The translations under genes and the position numbers were made by a program. A model generated the notes under the pieces. That model was not told the origin of the DNA and did no database searches. It saw nothing but the letters and a program-made list of their open reading frames with translations. Positions 34,601 to 45,794 of a stretch of DNA of 64,000 nucleotides are shown here, piece after piece. Where the stretch lies: NCBI GenBank assembly GCA_003117195.1, contig BDSI01000063.1:505404-569403 (forward strand). The letters run 5' to 3'. Each line of letters starts with the position of its first letter. Position 1 is the stretch's first letter. The DNA is from Eudorina sp. 2006-703-Eu-15 (Eukaryota; Chlorophyta; Chlorophyceae; Chlamydomonadales; Volvocaceae).

Positions 34601-36638
34601 CCACTGCAGCTCCATAACATCGCAGGACTGCTCTCGTCGGGGCGGACAAGATCTGCAAGAGGCGGCGAATTGGCAAAAAGAAAACCGAAACCAGCTCCCT
34701 CGCGCTTTTGCGAGCTTGTTGACCCCGCAACCCCCCTCACCCGTTCCATGTATTTGTCATATGTACGTCGGGTGTGTCCAGGTTCGTTATGGGTTCGTTT
34801 GTTCAGGATTAACTTCTTTCACCACCCAACCACCAACCCACCATGGTCAGTGCTTCCTCCTCAGTGTTCGCCTGGCGCAGGGGCAGGTTGCGGTACAACA
34901 CCGAACCGTCGTCAGCCTCGGCCAGTTGCACCTGTGGGCAGGTTCAGAGGCAGACAGCATGGACACACGCGGGGCGCGGCGGGGCGTGAAGTGCGCCGGG
35001 ATGGGGACGCGAACCACCACCCGCCCGGATGCAAGATAGGTAAGGTTTGGTAGGTATGTGGCAACCCCGCATGCCCCAGCGGTTACTCCGGCGGTGCACC
35101 TCCGGCCACTGGAACACGGCCATGTGGGTCGGACCTCCGGGTCCCGGGGTCTGTGTGCGTCATCAGGGCCTGGGCGCCCGCGGCGGTGTCCGTCCGTCTG
35201 CTCCCCGCCCCGGAGCGGGTGCAGCCAGCACTGGCCTCAGTGCGCACAGGTCCGCGGCACCGGCCCACCGCCTCACTGCTGGACGCATCGCAATCAAACA
35301 TGGCGGCAACGCCGTCCCGGGGCTGCAGCCAGCGCCGGCAGACTCGGTCCCACATGAGGGCTGGATCAGGGCGTCACTTCGGAATCCGACAGCATGCCTC
35401 TCCAGCTTCCTGGGGGGCTGCCTTGGGTTGCTGGGGTTGCGGCCGCCGCGGGATGCCGGCCCGCCAGTTCCGGGACCAACCAGGCCGCACCCGACGCATC
35501 TGACGCTGCGGGGCTTTACAACCGCCGCCGGGCACTGCGCCTCGAGCTGCTGCGTCTTGGGTCCTAGTTCCAGCCCGACCCAGCCCACAAGCCCGGCTCC
35601 AGCCCAGCGCCCACCCGCGGCAAATCCTTCAGGGGTTTAGTTTCCCGCTCCTCATCCAGCAAATCGTAGCCCTCATTGTTGAAGATCTCCAGGTAGGAAA
35701 TGTGGACCTAGCAAGGGTGGCCGGGTTCGGGTGCCGACGTTGGGGATGCCGGAGCGGGGGAGCTGATTCGGGGGCCAACGCAGGCGCTGGTGGGACAAGA
35801 CCGCGACCCAGATCAGGACAGAAAAGCGAGGGGCTGGGCCAAAACAAACAGCAAGCCACAGGTACGTGCCCCGTGCACGGCTGGTGCGTTAGGCGTGGAC
35901 GCTCCGACAGCATTCGGGAAATGGGTTCCGTGGACTGAGCTGGGGTACACAATCAACCCCACCCCTCGGCACCCGGTCTTACTGTGTACTGCTGGTCGGA
36001 GCGTTTTGAGATCTCGTTGAAGACAGTTGAAATGGCCCTGTGGGTGCAGGGCTGATGCGGGTCTTAGCCGTCCGAAAAGCGAACCTCGAACGCCGTACAC
36101 ACAAAGAGGACAGCACCATGAGGTTTGATCTCACGGCGCAAGTTCCCTGCTGTCCGCGGCAGGCAGCGCACCGTGGGATGATGCCACGGTTCATGTAGCT
36201 GTCCGTGCCACCGGTTATGGTATACGTCTTCCCCGTGCCCGTTTGGCCGTAGACGAATACGGTTCCATTGTAGCCATCCACAGCGCCCCTGACCGCAGGT
36301 CGTGCCACGCGTTCGAAGACCTGGCGCACGGTCCCCAAGCATGGGCCATGTGACTCAACGGAATGATTCCGCAACAAATACTCTTCAAAGTCCCACACTG
36401 AATTTTAAAGATAAATAAGTCCTACCTCATCTTGTTTAACGTCCGCGGTGAGAATACCAGTGAAGTGGAACTTCAAGTGCTCCCGCTGATTGTTTAGAGG
36501 CCCAGCTGCTTCATTTCGAGAGATATTAAATTCGACATTACTCTCCGAAGTGTTTATCACAAGCCTGTCTGAAGGTCTTGCGACGGGTTTAATACGTGCA
36601 TAGATGTCAATGCTCGAAACCTCAGGACCAGGCGCCAT
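31657..36638 (-). CDS. Truncated kinesin-9B paralog (motor plus first coil), possible pseudogene
   Basis: A partial duplicate of the KIF6-like gene. Ten exons (36638-36426, 36320-36172, 36037-35983, 35707-35615, 34931-34842, 34270-34169, 33596-33379, 32961-32793, 32369-32196, 31710-31657) keep splice sites and phases and give 438 aa. It matches motor and coil exon by exon, then ends in exon 10 after a divergent VENVGVGSSSADACCSK and a stop; about 490 tail residues are absent. P-loop GQTGTGKT and switch I NMASSRSH are intact. Switch II is DIADSDR instead of DLAGSER, a 12-residue insertion (RPGSGAPIKRNAKNS region) follows it, and the coil has one extra heptad (RDLKQEV). The frame is fully open, so it may be expressed, but motor activity is doubtful. 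It could equally be a young pseudogene. Confidence 0.8.
33700..33768. repeat. TA and TG microsatellites in an intron of the truncated kinesin
   Basis: About 16 bases of AT followed by TG, then a second TG run of about 24 bases after a short spacer. Not present in the matching intron of the full-length copy. Confidence 0.85.
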
Positions 36639-36845
36639 GGTCAATACATGTTACAATGCAAAGTGTATGGGGGAAAGAGGTCCGGCAAGCTCAGAAGTCT
36701 GATTGGTCCGACACAACTGATAACTCGTGCCGTCATGTTTCACGATGTCGCCGTACGGCATCGCAGATAGACATTTGACTGCGCTGGCCTCCTTCGCCTC
36801 AAACCGATGATACTTAATGACAGAGTATGACACATACGATTGATT

Positions 36846-37219
36846 GTGTAAACCTCCACTTCGGCGGGGCCATTGTGGCCTGCGTTGCAGCCGATACATC
36901 TTTGCTTGGCCGGAGAGCAGCCGAACAGCAATAAGGGCAAGGCACCCGTCCGGTGCCGCAGCCGTGGCATCTATACCGTGGCTGCGTTGACGTTAGGCCC
37001 CTCCAGTGGCTGCTTTCCCCTCACCGCACTTCACACGGCAGCCAGCTCCCCCGGGTGGGGGCAGGGCTCATTCCATCACGTCACGCTCCACACACCCCGG
37101 GGTGGTGGACTGGTGGTTGGCGGTAGCGGCCTAGCGGGTCGCGGCGGGTCCCGCATGGACAACCGGCCCCGAAACCACCTCCGTAACACCCACCCCACTC
37201 CGCAACCAACATCGGGAAG
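36846..37219. repeat. Direct repeat R1', upstream copy
   Basis: Same-orientation partner of 31203-31598, located about 210 bases upstream of the start codon of the truncated kinesin copy. The two repeats therefore bracket that copy. Confidence 0.8.
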
Positions 37220-39837
37220 CCATCCATATCCGTATCAACCCACGCATCACGTTCGCCTCCACCTGATAGCGCACAGCTGGACCCGACACTCACCCACGGT
37301 CATCTGCAACCATGGATAAAAACATCCTGGGCCATACCACGAACGGCACCACGGCCACGGCTCTGAGGGTCGCGGGTGCCGCTCGCGGCAACTGGCAGCG
37401 CTGCGGCATTTGCCGCATTCAGACCCGTTCAGCGGAGGCATGACGCCTGGATGGGTTAGTGGCGGAGGAGTGCGTTTCCCCGCGCGGACAAGCTGGGACA
37501 ATCCCCGACAAAGCCTGGCATGCTCCTCAAGCCCTCCAACAAGCACATAAGCCCCTCCATGGCGCACTCGACACCTCAACGGCCATTGAACGGAACATTC
37601 TGCGGCGGCCGTGCATCAAACACACCGCGCGCGGGGGCGGAAAGCTCTAGGGTTTTCATTGACTTGTTCGGTTTGCCTGCTGGAGGACGTTCCGAACAGA
37701 GACAAGCAGAGATGTACAGATGTCCCCACAGCTCTGTGTCCTTGCAAATTGCAAAATCCAAGTCTCCCGGGGAGGCGGCTGGCTTGGCATGGCGCGCTAG
37801 AACCCGCAAACAAAGTCCGTCCGTCCGTCCGTCCACAAAGCCGGGGTCGCACGTGTCACGGCTCCGAAGTCCCGTACCGGTCACCCACCTTACCACGAAG
37901 CACGATGAAGCCAACCTGCCACCACTCTAAACTTCCACGACCCACCATCGCTTTGACATCCGCCCTGGCACTGTCTACCGTGGCTGGGCGAAGCATGGAA
38001 CACAACCAGGGTCCTGATCCGCGCCCTGCTGCACACAAACCGAAGGATCGTGAACCGATGACCCGCAGGGTCCCTATCAGGTATCATCCTTAATAATAAT
38101 CCACATCCTGTAATAATGAATCAGGCTCCCACCTCCAAGCGGCCAAGGACGCCGCCACGCGCCAACATTCTGAAACGAACTAATAACCCGATCGCTCTGA
38201 CACCTGCATGAGCGTTCATTGTCCGCAGGGACGCGCACGGCCGGAGCCGGCGCAGGCCGATCAGACGGCGCTGTGCACGGCGAGGCTGCTGGGTGACGGT
38301 CCCGACTCCCGACTCCTGAGAGAGCACATTGATAAACCTCAGATCTTTCCGCTGACACAGGAGCGCTAAGGAACAGCTCCACCTGTCAACTGCCAACTGG
38401 CAACCCAATCGCCGACGGGCCCGTCCCCAAATGCTTAAGAGGAAGCACCGCTGAGGTCGCCTCTGCCCTGTCAACTGCACGTGCGTTTAGGCCAGTTTCA
38501 TCTTAAGTTAAAAAAAGGCTTGACTCTCATCGATTGACACCTAACATCCACGCATGTGTCATCAATGCCGGATGTTTTGATTGATGACGGACCGTACCGC
38601 CCTGTTGATTAGTCTACCTTGCTAATCAGCCACGATTTGGCACTACCTGTCTGCCAGGGTCTGCCCCTCTCCCGACCACAAAATCCGCGCTGCAACAGCA
38701 CATAACCCAACTCGGAGCATGTACTTGGACATAAATGTTGCTAAGCAGGGGATGCTTGATCTTAAATCCGGAGATGAATTTGGCCCTCGCCGCCGTGTCG
38801 CGGCGGCCGTGCGGGGCAGGCAGGTCATCTGCGCTGCCGCCCCTTTGCGCCCAAGCGGCGCGGCGATGGGGGGACAGCAGCAGGTAGCCATCAGCCACCC
38901 AAGAGCCGCCAAGACTTCACGGGGCCCCGGGAGGAGCAGCGGGGCCGCTGCTTGCGCAGTGAAGAGGAAGCACGCGAACCGCTTCCGGATGAATTCAGCC
39001 GTGTGCTGCCATGAATGTATCCTGACATGCGATCTAGAAGGTCAGTCTAGAAGGCGATCCCGCAACCACCGGACCGATACCGACACGCTGGAGCGCCAAC
39101 CGGGGGCCTCCGATGCCCCCAATGGGCCGGCGGGGTGGCTGACTGCCGACTACCGACGGCTCCGTTGGCGTCGTCGGCGGGGCGCGACTCAGCCGCTGGG
39201 GTCTCTCGTGGACGATCCCTTTGTGGGCTGCACTGCAATACCTTCTTTATCCAATCGTTATGCCGGCGGCCAGAGCACTGGCAGATCGAGGCAGCATGGG
39301 AGCCAGCAAGGGGCCCTTGCGATCGTGGGGGCATGCACGGCAGCGGCAGCCGGGGTGTCCTTTCGCAGGTCCTGGTACCCCACGCGTTATTGCAAACGGC
39401 ATACGATAGATGAAGAGCATTAAGACGATATCAAGACGATCACACACACGCCAACCTCGTTGGCAAGGATCCACGGCCTGTGGTGCGAGCCCAAGCGCGC
39501 CGGGCCGATTGTGCACGTACCCTGCATGTCGTGCAATCCGAGCACCGAAGAGGAGGCGGATGCGACTTGAGTGTTCAACATGTTTCAACTCTGTGCCACT
39601 TTCCTTCCCCCCCGCAGCAGCCGTTCACGACCGGGCTGAAAATCCCCCATGCCTCTTTCAAGGTTTCCTACCTACGTGGCGGCCATATCGACAGGGACTA
39701 CCCTGAAGCGGCCCCGCTGGTGCCCAAGGCTCGCAGGCCACGTGTCACGGGCGATACCGGACCCGCCCCACCTTACCTTACCTTCCCTCCCCAAGGGCTC
39801 ACCGCGGGGACTGCCTGTCACGATGGCCCAGGCGACC
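37220..39837. other. Region without a resolved gene; possible plus-strand exons near its end
   Basis: Most of it shows no convincing coding structure. Two plus-strand stretches have some coding character. One is 39221-39300 (LWAALQYLLYPIVMPAARAL, with hydrophobic helix character). The other is about 39618-39780, after a pyrimidine-rich acceptor (CCCCCCCGCAG), encoding LKIPHASFKVSYLRGGHIDR and a proline-rich continuation. I could not join them into a gene. If real, the gene converges with the SPL-like gene that ends at 39838. Confidence 0.35.
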
Positions 39838-42586
39838 TCACGCCACGGTGAGGGCGGTGGGCGGCGACCCATGCAGCTGCGCCGCCGGCGCGACAGCATG
39901 TGGCGTTGGAGCAACCTCGGTAATTTCTGCTGCGCGGAAGGCCGCGGCAGTGGATTCCGCTAGGGTTGAAGCAGCCGACGGCAGCGGGACACGGGCAGCG
40001 ACCCCCGGGCCGTCGGGGGGCAGTGCGCCGCCGCTCTCATCCTCTTCCTCACCCCCGTCCTCATCCTCGCGCTGCTGCTTCTGCTGCTCCTTTAGCTGCT
40101 CGCCGCCCGACCCCAGCCACGCCAGCCCCTCACTGATCCATGCCGCAGCCGCCTCCCAGCCCGCCGCCTGGGCGTACCGGAGCAAATGCTCACCCAGAGC
40201 GGCCGCCCGGGGGCCGCGCAACGGCTGCGCCTCATGACACCCGGAGCGCCGCCGCGCCGCGGGGGGTACTCGGGCGTCGGCGCCGTCCGAGGCAGAGGAG
40301 GAGGAGGACGACGACGACACGGCTGCGGCCCAGGCCGCAATGTCGTACAGGAGTTCATCCAGGCCGGCCTGCGCGCCTTCCGGCCAGTCGTCCGCCGTCG
40401 TGGCCAGCTCCGAAGCCAGGGGGGGGATGTCGGTGACGAGCACCGGCCGGGCGACCCGGGCTGGGGCCTCGCCGGGTCCGGGCTTGTGGGCGTCCGCGGG
40501 GAGGCAGCTGAACTCCACCTGGAGGCCGACAGCGGGCAGCGAGGGAGCGGAGCGTAAAACGTGACTCGGTCATTCAGGGGCGAGGCGAGGCGAGGGGTAT
40601 TTGCAGTGCCGCACAAGTCCGGCGTTGAGAGCAGGGGAGGGCGTGAACAGCACCGCAGGTCGTGGGCGTGTAGCTCCCGCGCACCACGCACTTTCCAGGT
40701 GTCCCGACAGCGCGCGGGGGCAGCACACCCTATAGGCGCCCGAGAGCAGGGCCCGCCCGGTGACCTCAAGGTGGGGCCACACAGCCACGGAGGCCGCGCA
40801 AGCCGGCGCCTCTCCCCAACCCCAAAGGACAGGGGCATGTGCGCCACCCGCCCAACCCAACCCACCAACCCAATGTCCCACCAGCAGCAGGCCCGGACCC
40901 GGTGGCAGATCCCGCAGCTCGATGTCGTACACAGCGCCGCCAATGTACGGCAGCTCCACGTGCGCGCCGCCCTTGGCAGCACACGGTCCGGAGGTCTCTC
41001 CCTCCGGTGGTGGTGGTGGTGGTGGTGGTGGTGGTTGTCGGTGTGTGGGAACACCGTCGCGTCGGGACACGTGCACGGGCAGCGGCAGCTCCTCCTCCGC
41101 GTCCACACCGTGGTAATACACCCGGACTCCCGCCTCCGTGACCACCCTGGAGAGCCCTCCTGGGACCTGCTGCCTTTCCTGCAGACGCTGCTGCAGACGC
41201 TGCTGCTGCGGCTGCTGCTGCTGCGAGTCCGCACCAGCCGATAGATCGTCCTCTCCGCCGGTGACCCCATACACGTGGACCCTCACAAGGGGTAGGCGGG
41301 GCGTGCGGGGCGGCTGGCCGCGTGTCCCGTCATCAGGCTGCTCAGTCGACGAAGGGTCCTCCCGATCCAGACCCTGACTGTGACCCTGACCCTGGCCCAG
41401 GCAGGGTGCGTTCTGGAGCAGCAGCACGCGCGGCCTCACGCACAGCATCCGCACCTCCTCTGCGCCGGCACGCACGAGCAGCCGGCTGCCACGGCTGCAC
41501 GCCGCAGCCCCAGCTGTACGACGACCAGTATGGCGGTCGTACTGCTTGACGTGGGACAGGCAGCAGCCCGGCAGTGTACTGGCAGGCGCTTGTGCTGCTT
41601 CGGCGACCTCCCGCACCGGACCCGGCAGCGGCCGCAGCAGTGCCTCCCGTTGATCCCTTCCGCCACTCGCCAGCGCTGGGGCGGCCATCCCGATGGCCTC
41701 CAGAAGCGCCGCCGCCTCCTCCGCCTCCGCCGCCTCCTCCTCCTCCGCCTCCTCCTCCGCCTCCGCCGCTGCCGCCCCGTCGCCCTCGACCAAGCTGGAT
41801 GCATCCTCACCCCCACCAGCATGGCCTCGGCCGGCAACCTCCCCACGGCCACTGCCTGACAGCTGAGGAGGTGGCTGCGGCAGCTCCTCCAGCACCAAGG
41901 TAAGCTCCACGCACCCCGCCCGCACGTACACCCGGGCCAGGTTCACCCCGCGGTCGGACACCACCCCGCGGAGCCGCCGCTGGAAGTCGGGGCCCAGGTC
42001 CTCCGGCTCCGCCCAGGGAATCTGTAAGTGTACGAACGATGTCCCATGGGACGGGCGCCGAGCAGCCATCCGCGGCGGAGGCGGGCCGGGTGAGCGGGGC
42101 TCGGGGGCAAGCGCGGGCTGTGTATGGGGTTTTATTGGTGACGGGTGTAGGTTTTAGGGTTTTAGCGTTTTAGGGTTTTAGGGTTTGGGTGGCTGACAGC
42201 CAAACCGGATGTTGGGTGCACGTAGACGGGCTATGGCACGCCGACGAGTGCAGCCGAGAGTTGGCCTGTGCTCAGCATCGGATCTTCTGCAGTGGGTCGG
42301 AGGTGTGAACGACGTGTGTGTACGGGGAATGCAAGCGGTGCCAGGTTGTGGCACCTCTAGGGTTAATTTTTAATGCCGGCCGCACCTTGACTCGGACCGT
42401 GCGGCGCGAGATGAACGGCCGGTACGGCGGCGGTGGCCCGGCTGGCCCGCCGCCCTCTGAGGACACAGCGCTGTTCGAAGCACCCGGGTGCTGCGGTGGC
42501 GGTGGCGGCGGTGGCAGCGGTGGCACCGACGCGGCCTCCGTCTCAGAACCCAACTCCCCCCGCCCTTCCTGGAGTAAACGCCGCCC

Positions 42587-42632
<46 letters not shown>

Positions 42633-42940
42633 GGCTGGGGCTGTTGCTGCTGGGGCCGGCCTTCTTGCTCCTGCTCCTCCTCCTGTTGCCGCCTCCCCAG
42701 GTGCATCAACGGCAGCTCTAGACGCTCCTGCCCTTGCGAGTGCTGCAATTGCTGCCGTACAATGCTGCCGTGAGCTGGTTCATTGGACTCTACAGCCTGG
42801 GCGTCTGACTCATGTCTTCGAGCCTGGCGGCGCCGAAGCCCATCGCGCCCACCATCAGCACCTACCCCTCTTTCTGATGGCTGCTGCTGCCGCTGCTGCT
42901 GCCTCTGCTGCTGCCGCTGCTGCTGCCGCTGCCGCACCAT
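39838..42940 (-). CDS. SPL (SBP-box) C-terminal-region protein without visible SBP domain
   Basis: Three exons join in phase 0: about 42940-42386, 42021-40882 and 40518-39838, roughly 790 aa from the ATG at 42940, which is a guess. The first is Gln-rich with runs of CAG and ends ISRRTVRVK. The second begins IPWAEPEDLGPDFQRRLRG and includes YVRAGCVELTLVLEEL, resembling the plant SPL block R-x-K-x-F...YIRPGCVVLT. The third has ARPVLVTDIPPLASEL, LDELLYDIAAWAAA and LLRYAQAAGWEAAAAW, again in the order of SPL C-terminal blocks. No Cys/His zinc-finger (SBP) sequence was found upstream to 45 kb. Similar modules also occur in other large algal regulatory proteins, so a DNA-binding role should not be assumed. 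Confidence 0.6.
42152..42189. repeat. Interstitial telomere-type repeat (TTTTAGGG)
   Basis: Four tandem 8-base units: TTTTAGGG, TTTTAGCG, TTTTAGGG, TTTTAGGG, then TTTGGG. They lie inside the intron between the first two exons of the SPL-like gene. TTTTAGGG is the known Chlamydomonas telomere unit. Confidence 0.9.
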
Positions 42941-43131
42941 TTCTCCTGCAGTTGCCACAGGACCTGTGGCCTCGGCTGCGGCTGTGGCTTCGGCTGATCC
43001 AGGGTCACTGCCTGCATTTCTGACATGGCCAGCTGCGGCCACACCCCGCCATCCTTGCCGGCGCTGATTCATCAGCAGACGGAGGCTCACCAGCCTCACT
43101 GCCAGAACAAGAACCTCGAGCAGCCCGTGGT

Positions 43132-43174
43132 ACAGCACTGCCGTACCAGAAAACCCTCTGTACGGCAGTGCTGT
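43132..43174. promoter_or_regulatory. Perfect 15-bp inverted repeat (hairpin)
   Basis: ACAGCACTGCCGTAC, a 13-base spacer, then its exact reverse complement. It lies upstream of the SPL-like coding region on the gene strand, perhaps in its 5' UTR or promoter. It could be an RNA hairpin or a palindromic protein site. Confidence 0.7.
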
Positions 43175-45044
43175 GCCGCGCGGGTGGCCGTCGCCCCGCT
43201 GCTGCTGCGTGCGCGGCGCTGCGGCTGAGGTGGCCAGAGACAGTGACAGTGACGGCGGCGGTAGCGCCAGCGGCGCGCAGAGCCGCCAGACGCACAAGGC
43301 GACCTCCGCCGCCAGCCGCACTGGCTGGGTGGGGTGCGAGGGAAGGAAAGGGGGGGCGAGGGTTCGAGGGCGACGTGAATCGACACCAGCGCAGCGCAAC
43401 GGGGCGAAATATTGCACGGGGCTGCATCCGTGACGACGACGTGCCGCCATCCGCCCGACCTGGTCTGCGTGGTCTGGATCCCGACTTGGAGCCGGCACCC
43501 CGGGAACCGGGACATCGGGGCACCGGGACACCGCACTGCGCATGCATGCGAGGTAACATCGCCGTCCGTTGTTGCGAGGGCACAAGGCGGGAGAAGCGAA
43601 GGCGCGCGCTAAGTTGTTGCTGCGAGGTCCTACGCAGCTTGTAAGCCTGCGATCCGGCTCTGAGGCAGTTGGCGGAAATGGAGGATGTTCAGGTTTGCTC
43701 TCACACCACCGAGATGAAAACCCCAGGTCGCCACATACACCCCAGCCCGGGTCTCCTGGCTTTCTCGCTGTGCGCTCAAGACCCGTTCGGAGTGCCATCT
43801 GGCGCCATAGAGCCTGGTGGAACTCTATAGCTTGATTTCCAACGAAAAACTCCTCCCCTCCAACGAAAAACTCCTCCCCACCTAAGAACGAAAGAACCGC
43901 AACATTGGTTAGACAGGGCTGGACGCATTTGGCGACTGACCTGTTGGCTGGACGCCGCAGCGAACAATATCAGGTCGATGAAGGCATTCTGTACGGCGTG
44001 TACTGTCGTATCTCGGGTGGCAAGGGCCATCAGCATTCTTGCGCCGTACAGCGTGGTTGGGACCACGACCTGCAGTCCCAGGGAGTTGCACGGGGCCAGG
44101 CAGGACCCGAGTTGCCGCCCCTCTTCAGGAGAGAAAGCCTCAATAGTCGGCGCACCCGACTACTCAGCGTTAATCAGTTCGTTTGGCCTGGATGTGGAAG
44201 TATCTTTTGCACCGTGGCCACATGCACCGCCTCACCCGTCGGACCTAAGGCGCCTGCGTCACCGCGTCCGTATGTCAAGTAGTGGGCATCGCCGCTGGTC
44301 ATTGACACGGACCCTAACCTGCTCCCCGCTGCATAAGTACACCACAGCGCAGTCCATTCGCCAAGTGCGTGAGGTTCCCGTACGGTCGTTACCAATGCGC
44401 GGTATGGCTTGGAGACGCACACCAGGCTCCGGCGCGCTGTCAGGCCGTATGACTGCTCTCTGACGTATCATGTGCCTACCCGTCCGTTGCAGAATCGACG
44501 CCGCGCAGCTGTCCATAACGCTGATGTAAGCACTATGCGTGCAAATGATGACAATGGAACAAGGGCTCGGTCCAGAAGATGAATGATGTGATGAACGACC
44601 TTACATGTCTCTTCCGCTAGGCCAGGTCCATAACCTAACGAAAGGGGCCTACTGGTTGCTCATCGGCTAATGCCGAAGAGCAAATCGAGACAAAGCACCA
44701 AGGCAAAGCCTCGACCTAAATCACAAGACAAACAAGTACGACACTCTACCATCAGTGATGGTCCCGAAACCAAAGGAAACGGACAACCGAATCACACAAC
44801 AACTCACAATAACCGCAAATAACCGAATTGGAGCAGTAAACTGACGGGTGCAGTCAATCGGCGTGACAGCACAGAGGCAAACAGCATGCGAAGCCCTCAC
44901 AATGCGGCCGGTCCCAAGCTGTCCCTGGTGCATTGTGACGGAGGATGGTGCTAACCGTTGCTGCTCAGTGGGGCCGCGTGGGCTGACTCTCCACACCCGT
45001 CCTATGAGGTGCCGCTGCCCGACGGCCTGTCGTACACGCACTGC
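43175..45044. other. Intergenic, no gene seen
   Basis: The minus strand is open in one long frame up to 43798, but beyond about 43100 it lacks coding character. From 43800 to 45044 I see no exon, RNA or mobile element that I can support. Confidence 0.45.
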
Positions 45045-45794
45045 GACGACTGGGCTTACTAAAAGCACCCTATGGGGGCTGCTGTGGGCGGCCTGGACGC
45101 TGTGTTTGCCCGCCACCACCTGTGGCTCGTGGTCGCCCCGCCGGGTATCCGGCAGGTTGTCTGGGATGTGGTGGCGCTGGCGGCCCTGGCGGCCCTGGCG
45201 GCAGTTGAGCGCGGCCGTCTACGCATGTACCACGTGTGGGACACAGGGTGGCTATCTTATTTTGCAGAGTATCTACGACCGGAGATACTCCTTGCCCAAT
45301 CGTGCTGAAAGTATCTGTCGGAAGGGAGCTTTTGCCGGCATTTTATCTACTCAAAGGGGGCTTTTCCCCGTGCGAGAGGCCATGAGTATCTAAAACCCCA
45401 TTTTCCCACCGAGGGAAAGTATCTATCAAAACGCAAGGTTTTCGGCCGAATATATATTTATATCTTAAGATAGCCACCCTGGTGGGACACCTTCACAGCT
45501 ATTTCACGTGCGCGCCTGGTTTCGATATCTGTGGAGGTCGCTGCGGACTTTTGGGCCCGTCTCATGTCCTTTGTGGCGCTCGGTCTGCCCCCGCGGAACT
45601 GGAATTCCGTGCCGTCAGATCACCCTTTTCTGTGTGGGGTGTCGGGGCGTGTCGTACTGTCGTTCTTTCACGGCTTCCGGACGTTGACTCACCACCCGGG
45701 TCCCCTGGCCCGTGAGCTGTTGTGGTTCACTGCGGGTGGGTTCCCCGCCTGCTCGACACTCCTTGTGTTCATTGGTTCGCTGCATTCGCGTTGA
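45045..45794 (+). mobile_element. Fragment of a non-LTR retrotransposon ORF, split by a MITE
   Basis: The plus strand encodes LWLVVAPPGIRQVVWDVVAL, then LAAVERGRLRMYHVWD. After the inserted MITE and one duplicated target site, the same frame continues with DFWARLMSFVALGLPPRNW to a stop at 45794. The first part is similar to the retroelement protein end at 48.9 kb (VWLAEPPQGVQQGVWDIVAL). This is the C-terminal end of a LINE-type ORF without its reverse transcriptase part. The 5' border is uncertain. Confidence 0.6.
45244..45481. mobile_element. hAT-type MITE with perfect TIRs and 8-bp target duplication
   Basis: A 238-bp element bounded by perfect 16-bp inverted repeats CAGGGTGGCTATCTTA. It is flanked by direct repeats GTGGGACA at 45236-45243 and 45482-45489. 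An 8-bp duplication and CAGGG-type ends are marks of the hAT superfamily. It has no coding capacity. Internal GTATCT motifs recur at least four times, mostly near the ends, like subterminal transposase-binding repeats. Confidence 0.93.

Noticed and set aside
38719..39423. 234-codon plus-strand open frame
   Set aside because: Mixed composition, no domain, and competing frames look equally good. Kept only as a note in the region entry.
42433..43023. Poly-Ala plus-strand open frame
   Set aside because: Antisense to the CAG-rich exon of the SPL-like gene; Ala runs are the shadow of Gln runs.
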